A DNA stretch of 64,000 nt from Vibrio bathopelagicus (GCF_014879975.1 NZ_CP062501.1:1922001-1986000), one strand, 5' to 3'; positions 26,472 to 37,585 are shown, numbered from the stretch's first letter. The notes: generated by a model from the letters alone, not told the origin. Numbers and translations are program-made.

Positions 26472-27368
26472 TTAGCGAATTGAGTGGTCAGAACGCTTCT
26501 CTATCGCTTGAATCAGCGCAGAGTGATCCCAGCCTTCACCGCCCATTTCGGCACACTCTCCAAACAACTCTTGAGCGTTAGCCGTATTCGGTAGTGCGAC
26601 ACCTAACTCTTGTGCGCCCGTTAGCGCAAGGTTCAGGTCTTTCTGGTGAAGCGAGATTCTAAAACCTGGGTCAAATGTGCCTTCAACCATACGTTCGCCA
26701 TGAACTTCCAGGATCTTAGAGTTAGCAAAGCCACCCAATAGTGCCTGACGTACACGAGCTGGATCAGCACCGGCTTTTGAGGCAAATACCAAGGCTTCAG
26801 ATACCGCTTCGATATTCAGTGCAACTATGATCTGGTTAGCAACCTTACACGTTTGGCCAGCACCGTTATCACCCACCAGCGTGATGTTCTTACCCATGAT
26901 TTCGAATAGCGGACGAGCTTTGTCAAAGGCGTCTTGCTCGCCACCAACCATAATGGTCAGTGCGGCATTGATAGCACCTACTTCACCACCCGATACCGGA
27001 GCATCTAGGTAAGAAGCACCACCTTCATTGATACGAGCTGCAATTGCTTTGGTCGCGATAGGTGAAATTGAACTCATATCGATAACCAGTTTTCCAGTCG
27101 CACCGCCCGCGGCTAGGCCTTGCTCTACTCCGTTGTTACCAAACAGTACGTCTTCAACTTGAGGTGTGTTTGGCACCATTAGGATAATGACATCCGCCGC
27201 CTCTGCCGCTTCCGCCGGGGAATGACAAACTGTTGCGCCCGCTGCGACCAGATCGGCAGGTGCTTCATTGAAGTGGTCTGATAGAAAGATATCGTGGCCC
27301 GCTTTTTGTAGGTTACTCGCCATCGGTTTACCCATGATGCCAGTACCGATAAATGCAATTTTAGACAT
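26472..27368 (-). CDS. glxR: Tartronate semialdehyde (2-hydroxy-3-oxopropionate) reductase
   Basis: 298 residues of the beta-hydroxyacid dehydrogenase family. The NAD(P) site is FIGTGIMGKPMASNLQKAGH; the substrate block SYLDAPVSGGEVGA and catalytic Lys in GAGQTCKVANQIIVALNIEAVSEAL are present. It reduces tartronate semialdehyde, made by Gcl or isomerised by Hyi, to glycerate. GGAG precedes the ATG. It follows hyi by 37 bp in the gcl-hyi-glxR operon. Confidence 0.96.
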   Translation of the reverse strand: MSKIAFIGTGIMGKPMASNLQKAGHDIFLSDHFNEAPADLVAAGATVCHSPAEAAEAADVIILMVPNTPQVEDVLFGNNGVEQGLAAGGATGKLVIDMSSISPIATKAIAARINEGGASYLDAPVSGGEVGAINAALTIMVGGEQDAFDKARPLFEIMGKNITLVGDNGAGQTCKVANQIIVALNIEAVSEALVFASKAGADPARVRQALLGGFANSKILEVHGERMVEGTFDPGFRISLHQKDLNLALTGAQELGVALPNTANAQELFGECAEMGGEGWDHSALIQAIEKRSDHSIR

Positions 27369-27405
27369 GTTGTTCTCCTTAACGTTTGAGGGTTACCAGA
27401 CGGAA

Positions 27406-28182
27406 TTAACGGTACTGGTGTAGCCAACCAAGGCCTTCTGTAGTCGTTGTTTTTGGCTTGTACTCGCAGCCAACCCAGCCTTGATAGCCAAGCTCATCAA
27501 GGTAATTGAGCACGAATGGGTAATTGATTTCTCCCGTCCCCGGTTCGTGTCGGCCTGGATTATCAGCTAGTTGAACGTGTGCGATTTGGCCAATGTTCTG
27601 TTGCATGGTCGGCGTTAAGTCGCCTTCCATAATTTGCATGTGATAAATGTCGTATTGGATAGAAAGGTTATCGCTCCCTACCTCTTTAATGATCGCTTTG
27701 GCTTGCTCAGTGGTATTTAAGAAGAAGCCCGGAATATCACGCGTGTTGATCGCTTCAACCACTAGGCTGATCCCTTCTGCTGCTAGCGCGTTCGCCGCGT
27801 AATGCAGGTTAATCACAAACGCCGATTGGGCGTCATGTTGGGTAACACCTTGCGGAACTATCCCAGCCAAACAATTCACTTGGGTACAACCGAGCGCTTT
27901 AGCGTAAGCAATCGCCTTAGGCACACCCGCTTGAAACTCTTCAACTCGTGCGGGGTCGACCGCGATACCACGATCACCGGCGTCCCAATCGCCTGCTGGT
28001 AGGTTAAATAGCACTTGTTCTAAATTATTAGCGACAAGCTTTTCTTTAATTTTGTCTGCCTCAAAGGCATACGGGAAAAGGTACTCCACGCCCTGAAAGC
28101 CCGCTTCTGCTGCGGCTTCAAAGCGATCCATAAAATCAACTTCCGTGAATAACATTGACAAGTTTGCTGCAAATTTTGCCAT
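27406..28182 (-). CDS. hyi: Hydroxypyruvate isomerase
   Basis: 258 residues, exactly the E. coli Hyi length, with a TIM-barrel xylose-isomerase fold. Motifs include KFAANLSMLFTEVDFMDRF, GFQGVEYLFPY, VVEAINTRDIPG (metal-binding Glu), QYDIYHMQIMEGD and VQLADNPGRHEPGTGEI. It interconverts hydroxypyruvate and tartronate semialdehyde. AAGGACA precedes the ATG. Second gene of the operon starting at gcl. Confidence 0.96.
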   Translation of the reverse strand: MAKFAANLSMLFTEVDFMDRFEAAAEAGFQGVEYLFPYAFEADKIKEKLVANNLEQVLFNLPAGDWDAGDRGIAVDPARVEEFQAGVPKAIAYAKALGCTQVNCLAGIVPQGVTQHDAQSAFVINLHYAANALAAEGISLVVEAINTRDIPGFFLNTTEQAKAIIKEVGSDNLSIQYDIYHMQIMEGDLTPTMQQNIGQIAHVQLADNPGRHEPGTGEINYPFVLNYLDELGYQGWVGCEYKPKTTTTEGLGWLHQYR

Positions 28183-28309
28183 GACTCTGTCCTTACTCTT
28201 TATTTGGTGAAGCTCTGGTTATTAGGTAAAGAAACCGTTATTTATTGAAACTATGACTGCTTAGTGAAGCTACGGTTACTTAATGAAGCTCCCATCTCTT
28301 GGATCTTCT

Positions 28310-28336
28310 CCGTTGAGCCAAGCTTTGGCTCAACGG
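28310..28336 (-). other. Perfect 12-bp intercistronic hairpin between gcl and hyi
   Basis: CCGTTGAGCCAA (28310-28321) and TTGGCTCAACGG (28325-28336) with a 3-nt loop, just after the gcl stop. No T-run follows in the gene direction, so it is likely an mRNA stability element. Three imperfect copies of TGAAGCT with flanking sequence lie beside it (about 28205-28290). Confidence 0.6.
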
Positions 28337-28353
28337 GTACACGTACAACAAAG

Positions 28354-30126
28354 CTACTTGTATGCAAGCGCTGTCGGGGCATCGCCGCGGCTTTCGGCAA
28401 GCGGTTCGAATTCATTGATGGCATTGATCTCGACGCCCATTGCTATGTTGGTTACTCGCTCAAGAATTAGCTCAACAACAACTGGGACTTTATGCTTATT
28501 CATCAGCTCTTTTGCTTGCTCAAACGCAGCAGCAATTTGCTCAGGCTCACGAACTCGAATCGCTTTACAACCTAAACCTTCCACAACCGCTACATGGTCA
28601 ACTCCGTAGCCTTCAAGCTCAGGTGCATTCTGGTTATCAAACGCCAGTTGTACACAATAATCGATATCAAATTGGCGCTGTGCTTGGCGAATCAAACCTA
28701 GGTATGAGTTGTTCACCAACACATGAATGTATGGCAAGTTGAATTGAGCACCTACCGCCAGTTCTTCGATCATGAATTGGAAATCATAATCACCAGAGAT
28801 AGCGACAATATCGCGATCCGGATCAGCCGCACGTACACCCAATGCCGCAGGTGTTGTCCAACCTAGAGGGCCAGCCTGACCACAGTTGATCCAGTTACGT
28901 GGCTTATAAACATGCAGGAATTGAGCAGCAGCAATTTGCGACAAACCAATGGTGCTTACATAGCAAGTGTCACGACCAAATGCCTTGTTCATCTCTTCAT
29001 AAACACGCATTGGTTTCATTGGTGCTTCATCGAAATTGGTTTTACGCAGCATGGTCGATTTTCGTTCCTGACACTCACTTGCCCAAGCATTTCGGTTTGG
29101 CAGTTTGCCTGCATCACGCCACTCTTGAGCAACTTCAACCATTAATTCAAGTGCTGCTTTCGCATCAGAAACAATACCTAAATCAGGACAGAACACTCGA
29201 CCGATTTGGGTCGGTTCAATATCAACGTGTACAAACTTGCGCCCTTCGGTGTAAACATCGACAGAGCCGGTATGACGGTTTGCCCAGCGGTTACCTACAC
29301 CAAATACAAAATCAGAGTTGAGCATGGTTTCGTTGCCGTAACGGTGAGAGGTTTGTAGCCCCACCATGCCGGCCATCAATTCATGATCATCTGGGATAGA
29401 ACCCCAGCCCATCAAGGTTGGGATAACCGGTACACCCGTGATTTCTGCAAACTGCTGCAGCAACTCAGATGCGCCTGCGTTAATTACGCCACCACCAGAT
29501 ACAATCAGCGGCTTGTCAGATTGAGACATCATGGTTAGTGCTTTCTCAACTTGCGCACGTGTTGCTTGTGGCTTATACGGTTCTAGCGGTTCATAGGTAT
29601 CAATATCAAACTCAATTTCAGCCAACTGAACATCGATAGGCAGGTCAATCAGAATAGGACCAGGACGACCCGAACGCATTAAATGAAACGCTTTTTGGAA
29701 TGCGCGTGGCACTTGTGCAGGTTCCAGTACCGTGGTTGCCCACTTTGTTACTGGCTTAGCGATAGATTCAATGTCGACCGCTTGAAAATCTTCTTTATGA
29801 AGACGAGCACGTGGCGCTTGGCCTGTGATACATAGAATTGGAATCGAATCTGCAGATGCAGAATAAAGACCCGTGATCATATCCGTGCCCGCAGGACCAG
29901 AGGTACCAATACACACACCAATATTGCCTTGATTGGTACGCGTGTACCCTTCAGCCATATGGGATGCACCCTCTACGTGACGAGCTAAGACGTGGTCGAT
30001 TCCTCCGAGCTTTTTCATAGCCGCATACATAGGGTTTATTGCTGCGCCGGGAACACCAAATGCGATGTCTACGCCTTCACGTTTAAGCACTTCTACCGCT
30101 GCTTCAATCGCTTTCATAATTGCCAT
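28354..30126 (-). CDS. gcl: Glyoxylate carboligase
   Basis: 590 residues (E. coli Gcl 593), a thiamine-diphosphate enzyme. Order: N-terminal Pyr domain ([19 protein letters not shown]), central domain ([36 protein letters not shown]), and C-terminal PP domain with [39 protein letters not shown] holding the cofactor motif. It condenses two glyoxylates to tartronate semialdehyde and CO2. GGAGG precedes the ATG. First gene of the gcl-hyi-glxR operon, divergent from malate synthase across a region with two palindromic operator candidates. Confidence 0.97.
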   Translation of the reverse strand: MAIMKAIEAAVEVLKREGVDIAFGVPGAAINPMYAAMKKLGGIDHVLARHVEGASHMAEGYTRTNQGNIGVCIGTSGPAGTDMITGLYSASADSIPILCITGQAPRARLHKEDFQAVDIESIAKPVTKWATTVLEPAQVPRAFQKAFHLMRSGRPGPILIDLPIDVQLAEIEFDIDTYEPLEPYKPQATRAQVEKALTMMSQSDKPLIVSGGGVINAGASELLQQFAEITGVPVIPTLMGWGSIPDDHELMAGMVGLQTSHRYGNETMLNSDFVFGVGNRWANRHTGSVDVYTEGRKFVHVDIEPTQIGRVFCPDLGIVSDAKAALELMVEVAQEWRDAGKLPNRNAWASECQERKSTMLRKTNFDEAPMKPMRVYEEMNKAFGRDTCYVSTIGLSQIAAAQFLHVYKPRNWINCGQAGPLGWTTPAALGVRAADPDRDIVAISGDYDFQFMIEELAVGAQFNLPYIHVLVNNSYLGLIRQAQRQFDIDYCVQLAFDNQNAPELEGYGVDHVAVVEGLGCKAIRVREPEQIAAAFEQAKELMNKHKVPVVVELILERVTNIAMGVEINAINEFEPLAESRGDAPTALAYK

Positions 30127-30439
30127 TCGAACCTCCAGTTCAGATTGTATACAATTAAACTAACTTTTGTACACTATGAATCATCCTCAGCATTTATCAA
30201 CCCCAGATTGAAACATTTTTGTTACATCAACCTATCCTCTTGAACAGCAAACAAGCCTGAAAAGCTTACAATTCATTGCTTTACATAAAATATCTTTACG
30301 TAAAAATAAATTACAAAAAGATTAAATGATAAATAAATGTTAAATACCCTTTGCTTGTTTACAATTTATGCAATATAAATATCCTTAAAAAGAGCATTTT
30401 GTATACAAAGTGGCATCGTATTGTTTAAAGGAGACAACA
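30127..30439. promoter_or_regulatory. Divergent gcl / malate synthase control region with two TTGTATACAA palindromes
   Basis: 313 bp, AT-rich, no gene. ATTGTATACAAT at 30144-30155 lies about 18 bp before gcl and TTTGTATACAAA at 30398-30409 about 30 bp before the malate synthase ATG; a half-site TTTTGTACACTA follows the first at about 30165. The core is typical of GntR (FCD) operators. TTTACATAAAATA and TTTACGTAAAAATA form a direct repeat near 30281-30310. The sites' symmetry about the region suggests one repressor for both operons. Confidence 0.65.
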
Positions 30440-32065
<1,626 letters not shown>

Positions 32066-32168
32066 GACTCTTGTACCAAGTTGAATCCGTCAATGGTATT
32101 CACGAACATGAGTAGCAATTGGCTGACTGAGCTTGGTACATATGCCCCTTGAAAAACTAGGAGATAAC

Positions 32169-32609
32169 ATGGGAAGTTTGACTCTACAACAAGCGTTAAC
32201 CATCATAGATGGAACCTTAAAAGCAGGAAACAAGATCCACACCGAGCCTTTGACGGTCGCCGTCTTAGACAGTGGTGGCAAGTTGATTTCTTTGCAACGT
32301 CAAGACGGCTCTAGCATGATGCGACCAGACATCGCTATCGCTAAAGCATGGGGAGCCCTCGCACTGGGTTGTTCCTCTAGAAAACTCGCCCAAGATGCTG
32401 ACACCAGACCAGCATTTATCTCCGCCGTAAACGTACTCGCACACGGTAATATGGTGCCAGTACCAGGGGGCTTACTGATTCGAGACAAGGATAAAACGGT
32501 ACTCGGTGCTATTGGGGTAAGTGGTGACATTTCAGATATAGACGAAAGCTGCGCCATCAATGGTATAGGGTGCGCGGAACTGTTCAGTGATGAAATGCTG
32601 CAAGCTTAA
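32169..32609 (+). CDS. GlcG/HbpS-family protein
   Basis: 146 residues from the ATG at 32169, where AGGAGA precedes; the upstream in-frame start at 32133 is less likely. It reads as a GlcG/HbpS domain: LTLQQALTIIDGTLKAG, TVAVLDSGGKLISLQRQDGSSM, GGLLIRDKDKTVLGAIGVSGDISDIDE. GlcG is encoded in the E. coli glycolate operon; relatives bind haem or cobalamin, but its role there is unclear. Co-transcription with malate synthase points to glycolate/glyoxylate metabolism. Not secreted. Confidence 0.85.
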   Translation: MGSLTLQQALTIIDGTLKAGNKIHTEPLTVAVLDSGGKLISLQRQDGSSMMRPDIAIAKAWGALALGCSSRKLAQDADTRPAFISAVNVLAHGNMVPVPGGLLIRDKDKTVLGAIGVSGDISDIDESCAINGIGCAELFSDEMLQA

Positions 32610-32623
32610 TTCACCAGTTAGCC

Positions 32624-32655
32624 GTTCTTAAGTTCTTAAGTTCTTAAGTTCTTAA
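32624..32655. repeat. Tandem repeat of GTTCTTAA, four units
   Basis: Four exact 8-bp units directly after the GlcG-like gene and before its terminator. Copy number may vary between strains; no function is evident. Confidence 0.85.
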
Positions 32656-32660
32656 ACGAC

Positions 32661-32690
32661 AAAAACCGAAGCCAGTCAGCTTCGGTTTTT
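32661..32690. terminator. Bidirectional terminator between GlcG-like and DoxX genes
   Basis: AAAAACCGAAGC (32661-32672) pairs with GCTTCGGTTTTT (32679-32690). Confidence 0.9.
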
Positions 32691-32724
32691 ATTATTCGTA
32701 GGACATCAATCTGCATCAATGAAA

Positions 32725-33162
32725 TTAACGAACAAAAGCCACTAAGCGCGCCCATTTCGTGTCTTGCTTCAGCTTGTTAGACAGCCAGTAATCAACACTA
32801 AACGATCCTGCACCAAGTACAGCTAAAGCAAGATACCCGCCAGCAACAGAGACGTTTTTGTAGAAATGAATCATTTGACCCGATGAACTTGGGTCGAAGT
32901 GAAACATAACACCAGAGACTAAAGAGAAAAACGCAATCGACAACGCAGTAAAGCGAGTCATAAACCCAGCTAAAATCGCTAGTCCACCGCCAAGTTCTAG
33001 TAAAATAACCAAAGGCAACAAGTGAGCGCTGACTCCTTGAGAAGCCATGTATCCCGCCGTTCCTTCATAGCTAAATAGCTTTCCCCAACCCGCTTGAATA
33101 AACAAGTAAGCCAATAAAATACGAGCGAAAAAAGTCAGTGTATCGTTCCATCTGGTGTTCAT
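32725..33162 (-). CDS. DoxX-family membrane protein
   Basis: 145 residues with four hydrophobic helices. The family block ILLAYLFIQAGWGKLFSYEGTAGYMASQGV and LLELGGGLAILAGFMTRFTALSIAFFSLVS are clear. DoxX proteins are small inner-membrane proteins of poorly defined function, some tied to thiol or quinone redox stress. It is divergent from a LysR gene, which is its likely regulator. Confidence 0.88.
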   Translation of the reverse strand: MNTRWNDTLTFFARILLAYLFIQAGWGKLFSYEGTAGYMASQGVSAHLLPLVILLELGGGLAILAGFMTRFTALSIAFFSLVSGVMFHFDPSSSGQMIHFYKNVSVAGGYLALAVLGAGSFSVDYWLSNKLKQDTKWARLVAFVR

Positions 33163-33358
33163 AGTTCTAAGCCTTGATAAGTTTCATTGCCGATAGGTTA
33201 TTCGACTTAGCATTGAGATGATAACGAGAAAAATAGAACAACTTGTTTGAAATTTTAGTAGACATACTCGCATACAAATTACTGACTAAATCCGAAGATT
33301 CAACAACCTCAATGCTGTTACCATTAGCTTAAATTCATCGAAACACTTGCTTGATTTT

Positions 33359-34264
33359 ATGAAGACTCTGAAGAAGACACTGCCGCTCGACACCTTACAA
33401 ATATTGGATGTTCTACAACGTGAAGGGACTTACTCGTCAGCCTCTGCGCACCTCAATCGATCCGTTTCTGCATTGAGCTATCAAATTCAAAAGTTGGAAG
33501 ACGAACTCGGCATCTTGATCTTAGATCGATCAGGACACAGAGCCGTGTTTACCCAGGTAGGACAAATGTTGGTGGAAAATGGCCGACAGCTGCTAGCGGG
33601 ATCAGATGAACTCATAAACCAAGTACAACGTTTCTCCAGTGGTTGGGAAAGCGAACTGTTTGTTTCTTATGACGGCATTATCGGACAAGATATTGCGTTG
33701 TCATTAATCGCTGATATGGCAACGGAGTGCAGCACGCAACTGTACGTCCAAGAGGATATATTGTCGGGCGGTTGGGAGGCATTAATCTCAGGAAAAGCGG
33801 ATATTCTCATCTCATCAATGCCCAATATCGAGCTACCGAATACCGTAAACAGTAAAACCATCGGCAGTGTAGAAATGATCTGGGTAGCTGCGAAAAATGC
33901 CTCCATCTTAAACGAATCAAATCCACTCAGTGAATCCACACGACGTGAACACACAATCATCGCGGTTGCCGATACCGCTAAGTCAGCGCCTAAAATCACC
34001 AAAAACATCTTACTAAACCAAAAAACCAGTACGGTCAGTTCAATGAGTAGTAAGTTAACGGCAATTCAACGTAACCTTGGTATAGGCACTCTGCCTAAAC
34101 AGCTTATAACCGCCGAGTTAGAAGCCGGAAGTTTAGTGGAAATTGGCCACGCAAGAACCGTTGATATCGTGCTCGCGTGGCAAATAGGCAATATGGGGAA
34201 AGCAAAAACACTCGCTTTAAAAAAGTTAGAGAAGTGCTGGAGAGCGTCGGCTCAAACTCACTAG
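33359..34264 (+). CDS. LysR-family regulator
   Basis: 301 residues from the ATG at 33359 (an upstream TTG is in frame). N-terminal helix-turn-helix: LDTLQILDVLQREGTYSSASAHLNRSVSALSYQIQKLEDELGILILDR; the effector domain follows (LFVSYDGIIGQDIALSLIADMA). It is divergent from the DoxX gene with 196 bp between, the usual arrangement for a LysR regulator and its target. Effector unknown. Confidence 0.9.
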   Translation: MKTLKKTLPLDTLQILDVLQREGTYSSASAHLNRSVSALSYQIQKLEDELGILILDRSGHRAVFTQVGQMLVENGRQLLAGSDELINQVQRFSSGWESELFVSYDGIIGQDIALSLIADMATECSTQLYVQEDILSGGWEALISGKADILISSMPNIELPNTVNSKTIGSVEMIWVAAKNASILNESNPLSESTRREHTIIAVADTAKSAPKITKNILLNQKTSTVSSMSSKLTAIQRNLGIGTLPKQLITAELEAGSLVEIGHARTVDIVLAWQIGNMGKAKTLALKKLEKCWRASAQTH

Positions 34265-34293
34265 CTTGCTCCTAGCTAGGCACTTCGAAAAGT

Positions 34294-34596
34294 CTATTTA
34301 TCTCGTCCGATAAATCGACTTTGTTGGACACTCTCTCCTTGAGGTGTGGTTGCTTCAAATCGGTACACCCTCGGGATATTTCCCTTGTAGAAAAATGCTT
34401 GTCCTTTGTCTGATGTTTCTGTCACTTGTTGCCCACGAATATTGGTGGTGACCTGAGCGTTAGGAACGCGTTCTCCATCTTGATAAACCGTGACGACGAC
34501 GCCATTGGTTTGTTCGTTGATCGACATTTTCAATTCTGCATGAGATGCAAATGACGTCACTAGTAGTGCTGCGCTAAGGGCTATTTTAAGTTTCAT
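34294..34596 (-). CDS. Small exported protein of unknown function
   Basis: 100 residues: a signal peptide (1-20, FASHA) and about 80 mature residues that look like one beta-sandwich (VVVTVYQDGERVPNAQVTTNIRGQQVTETSDKGQAFFYKGNIPRVYRFEAT), similar in plan to carboxypeptidase-regulatory or transthyretin-like domains. No cysteines. Monocistronic, convergent with the LysR gene. Function unknown. Confidence 0.7.
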   Translation of the reverse strand: MKLKIALSAALLVTSFASHAELKMSINEQTNGVVVTVYQDGERVPNAQVTTNIRGQQVTETSDKGQAFFYKGNIPRVYRFEATTPQGESVQQSRFIGRDK

Positions 34597-34786
34597 TTCA
34601 GTAATCTCTGTATTGTGGGAATACGAGAAATATACTGATGGGTGGCATCTATTGATAACGGGAAGTCTTAAATAGGATGTCCTAAAATATTGAATTACAT
34701 CGATGGAACTTGTTCGGTTTTCTGGCTTAGTGCCGTTCCCAAATTAACCGATACTAAATAGCACGACACCAAATTGAAGACACAAA

Positions 34787-34813
34787 AAAACCGAAGCTCA
34801 TCACTTCGGTTTT
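34787..34813 (-). terminator. Terminator of the MarR gene
   Basis: AAAACCGAAG (34787-34796) and CTTCGGTTTT (34804-34813); a longer T-run lies on the minus-strand side, after the MarR gene. Confidence 0.85.
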
Positions 34814-34858
34814 CAAATCAAACTCAGCTCGTTCAATTCACTAAGTTCAGCAAGCAGA

Positions 34859-35347
34859 TTACTCGTAAGCACTCAACCATGTTTTTAGCAATTGGTTTGT
34901 GTTCTTCTTCTGGCTCGCAGACAGAGATTTAACCAGCTTTTTCTGCATTTCGACATGTTCAGTCATCATTTGGTCAATCAGAATCAGACCATCTTTGGTT
35001 AGCTGAACGCTCACGCTACGTCTGTCTTCTTTACTGTGCTCACGACTGATCAGCCCTTTGGCTTCTAGCTTATCAAGGCGATTGGTCATCGCACCTGATG
35101 TCAGCATCATCGAACCTATCAGCTCTGAGGGAGTGAGTCGGTAAGGCTTTCCAGAACGTCGCAAGGTGGCTAGCACATCAAACTCACCGAGTTTCATGTC
35201 GTATTTTTTATGAAGCTCGGCAACCTGAGTCTCCATATACTTGGCAATACGCATAATCCGGCCCATCATTGCCATAGGCTCAGTTTCTAGCTCAGGCTTT
35301 TCCTTTGCCCATTGCTCTACTACGCGGTCGATAGCATCCATTTGCAA
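34859..35347 (-). CDS. MarR-family regulator
   Basis: 162 residues with a central winged helix (KLGEFDVLATLRRSGKPYRLTPSELIGSMMLTSGAMTNRLDKLEAKGLISREHSKEDRRSVSVQLT) flanked by dimerisation helices. It is divergent from an EamA exporter; the 118-bp space holds two similar operator candidates, one reaching to 6 bp before the exporter start. It most likely represses itself and the exporter until a small ligand binds. Confidence 0.92.
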   Translation of the reverse strand: MQMDAIDRVVEQWAKEKPELETEPMAMMGRIMRIAKYMETQVAELHKKYDMKLGEFDVLATLRRSGKPYRLTPSELIGSMMLTSGAMTNRLDKLEAKGLISREHSKEDRRSVSVQLTKDGLILIDQMMTEHVEMQKKLVKSLSASQKKNTNQLLKTWLSAYE

Positions 35348-35383
35348 TCTCGCTCCGTTATTAGTCTTGAATACTTCAAACTA

Positions 35384-35459
35384 GTTTAACATAAAGATAC
35401 TTTACAACCACTAGTTCTCAGTATACAGTTCACACAATAGTTATCTTAACGTAAAGATA
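35384..35459. promoter_or_regulatory. Two MarR-type operator candidates
   Basis: TATCTTAACGTAAAGATA (35442-35459) is an inverted repeat with 6-bp arms; TAGTTTAACATAAAGATA at about 35382-35399 matches it at 15 of 18 positions. Both lie between the divergent MarR and EamA genes. Confidence 0.7.
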
Positions 35460-35465
35460 TTTTAA

Positions 35466-36359
35466 ATGAATATATTATTAGCAATGATCCCCGCGTTCTT
35501 TTGGGGAACAACCTATGCAGTGACGCAATTTACGCTACAGGAGTGGCCACCATTATTACTCGGTGCTTTGCGTGCATTACCTGCTGGTTTGTTATTGCTA
35601 GCAGTAAAGCCGACACTGCCTAAAAAAGGCGAGTGGCAGATAATTTTCACATTGGGCCTTATCAATATTGCGACCTTCTTTGGCCTGATCTTTGTGATGG
35701 CACTAACGCTGCCTTCGGCAATTTCTGGTGTGGGTATGATCTCAGTGCCTGTGTTCGCGATGATCTTCCATTGGGTAGTGAAAAAGCAGCGCCCGCATCT
35801 AATTCAAGCCCTGTCTGGTATTGGCTTGATCACCTTAGCGTGGATACTGTTCAATCCGAGTCAGATATCTTTGGATCCAATCGGTTTAGGCGCCATGTTC
35901 GCCGCTATCATGTGTATCATCATTGGCAGCAGCATTACCAAATCACTGGGTAACCGCATGCACTGGTGGAAGGTATTAACGTGGCAGTTGATTTTGGGTG
36001 GTACGATTTTGTCTGTCGCTTCTGGCGTTCACGCGTACATCGACCCTCAACCTTATGTTAATGCCGTTACCCATTTCGATTCTCGTAACGCGATGGGGCT
36101 AATGTGGGTGATTGGATTGAACACGGCACTCGGTTACAGCATGTACGTGTGGTTACTACAACGTATGTCTGTGGTTGATTTCACTTTCGGTGGCATCGCC
36201 AACCCTGTTGCCGGCATCGTTACCGGAATGCTATTGATGGGTGAATCATTTACTCCAGTCCAATATTCGCTAATGACAGGTATGATCGTAATGTCGCTGC
36301 TACCGCAACTCATCCTTGCAATCCGACAACCCAAAACGATCAAACCCGTGACTCAATAA
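35466..36359 (+). CDS. EamA-family (DMT) transporter
   Basis: 297 residues, ten hydrophobic helices in two EamA repeats (IPAFFWGTTYAVTQFTLQEWPPLLLGALRALPAGLLLL and GLMWVIGLNTALGYSMYVWLLQRMSVVDFTFGGIANPVAG). Likely a metabolite or drug exporter of the inner membrane. No Shine-Dalgarno sequence is seen; the start codon lies 6 bp after an operator candidate, so the mRNA leader may be very short. Probably repressed by the divergent MarR protein. Confidence 0.9.
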   Translation: MNILLAMIPAFFWGTTYAVTQFTLQEWPPLLLGALRALPAGLLLLAVKPTLPKKGEWQIIFTLGLINIATFFGLIFVMALTLPSAISGVGMISVPVFAMIFHWVVKKQRPHLIQALSGIGLITLAWILFNPSQISLDPIGLGAMFAAIMCIIIGSSITKSLGNRMHWWKVLTWQLILGGTILSVASGVHAYIDPQPYVNAVTHFDSRNAMGLMWVIGLNTALGYSMYVWLLQRMSVVDFTFGGIANPVAGIVTGMLLMGESFTPVQYSLMTGMIVMSLLPQLILAIRQPKTIKPVTQ

Positions 36360-36377
36360 GAGTAAGTGACTCCAATA

Positions 36378-36402
36378 AACCCGCCCAGTGCGGGTTTTAT
36401 TT
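36378..36402 (+). terminator. Terminator of the EamA gene
   Basis: AACCCGC (36378-36384) pairs with GCGGGTT (36390-36396), followed by TTATTTTATT. Confidence 0.88.
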
Positions 36403-36491
36403 TATTGGCGTCACACCTATGCGAAATATCTATTTGTCCTAGACCGAACACCATCTTATTATTAAATAATGATAAAACTTGGGCTCTCAAT

Positions 36492-37415
36492 ATGGCAAAA
36501 GACCTATTTTCTAGTTTGGATTTAAATCTACTACGAACTTTTATTATCCTGCATCAAGAACGAAATATGCGGAAAGCCTCCGAGCGCCTATTCGTATCTC
36601 AGCCAGCGATAAGTAAAGCCCTCCAACGATTGCGTGACCATTTCGATGATGAGCTCTTTGTGAAGACTCACCATGGATTACGAGCAACAGAACATGCCAA
36701 CATGCTAGCCGAAAGTATTTCACCTATCTTGGATGAGCTCTCGTCAGCACTCAATAACAGTAATGAGTTCGATCCAGGTGAACTTCGTGGGCCTCTAAAG
36801 TTAGCACTATCGCCATTTCTGCTTAGTTCACTATCCAGTAAGTTATTCAACGCAATCCGCTCTCAAGCTCCACATGTTCAAGTGCAGTTATTAAACTGGT
36901 CTAAAACAACAATGGCTGACATCATTAATGATGAGATACTGATTGGTTTCAATTATGAAATTAACCACGCTCCCAAAGAACTATTACAGCAACCGATAGC
37001 CCAAGACAGCTTTAAAGGTTATTTAAGAGAAGGCCACCCTTACAAAAAAGACTCCATTGAAGTTAAAGATGGCGTCAAATTTGAATTAGCGACTATCATT
37101 GCTATTGACTGGAACTCCCATCAAACGCTTGCTGAAAAAATTCTGAAAATCAAAGGTCTTGAAGCAAGAATTGGCTTTCGTTCGGAACTGCCATCAGCAG
37201 TTATCGATGTCGTACAAAACTCCGATATGATGTTTCCTGCCTCTAAATTTTTAGGCATCGAAAAGAAAACGTCTTTACGAGCAATCGACATCCTTTTTGA
37301 TAATCGAGATATCAACCCTGTCGTGTGTGCTTACTTCCACCACAAGAATCGTAACAGCCCTACTACCCTATGGCTTAAGAAGATACTGGATAACCTACTC
37401 AATAATAACCAGTAG
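36492..37415 (+). CDS. LysR-family regulator
   Basis: 307 residues from the ATG at 36492; the longer frame would run through the preceding terminator. Helix-turn-helix: LDLNLLRTFIILHQERNMRKASERLFVSQPAISKALQRLRDHFDDELFVKTHHGLRATE; an effector domain follows (LKLALSPFLLSSLSSKLFNAIR). It stands alone between an exporter terminator and its own terminator; target unknown. Confidence 0.9.
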   Translation: MAKDLFSSLDLNLLRTFIILHQERNMRKASERLFVSQPAISKALQRLRDHFDDELFVKTHHGLRATEHANMLAESISPILDELSSALNNSNEFDPGELRGPLKLALSPFLLSSLSSKLFNAIRSQAPHVQVQLLNWSKTTMADIINDEILIGFNYEINHAPKELLQQPIAQDSFKGYLREGHPYKKDSIEVKDGVKFELATIIAIDWNSHQTLAEKILKIKGLEARIGFRSELPSAVIDVVQNSDMMFPASKFLGIEKKTSLRAIDILFDNRDINPVVCAYFHHKNRNSPTTLWLKKILDNLLNNNQ

Positions 37416-37459
37416 TTATCAGCGTCTTTACTTTCCTTTATTAATAACTAAACGTTAAT

Positions 37460-37493
37460 GCCTCTATTCCTTTAAGGGATTAGAGGCTTTTTT
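37460..37493 (+). terminator. Terminator of the LysR gene
   Basis: GCCTCTA (37460-37466) pairs with TAGAGGC (37481-37487), with inner TCC/GGA pairs, followed by six T. Confidence 0.88.
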
Positions 37494-37585
37494 GTTCAAT
37501 CCATATACTTCTCTCATCGGCTAGGAACGCCACATAACACTGCAAGAAGCAACCTTTGTTCCTATACAATATTTGAGAGTAAACC

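Noticed and set aside
36366..36491. An N-terminal extension of the LysR protein starting at 36366
   Set aside because: It would run through the EamA terminator and lacks homology; the ATG at 36492 begins directly before the helix-turn-helix.
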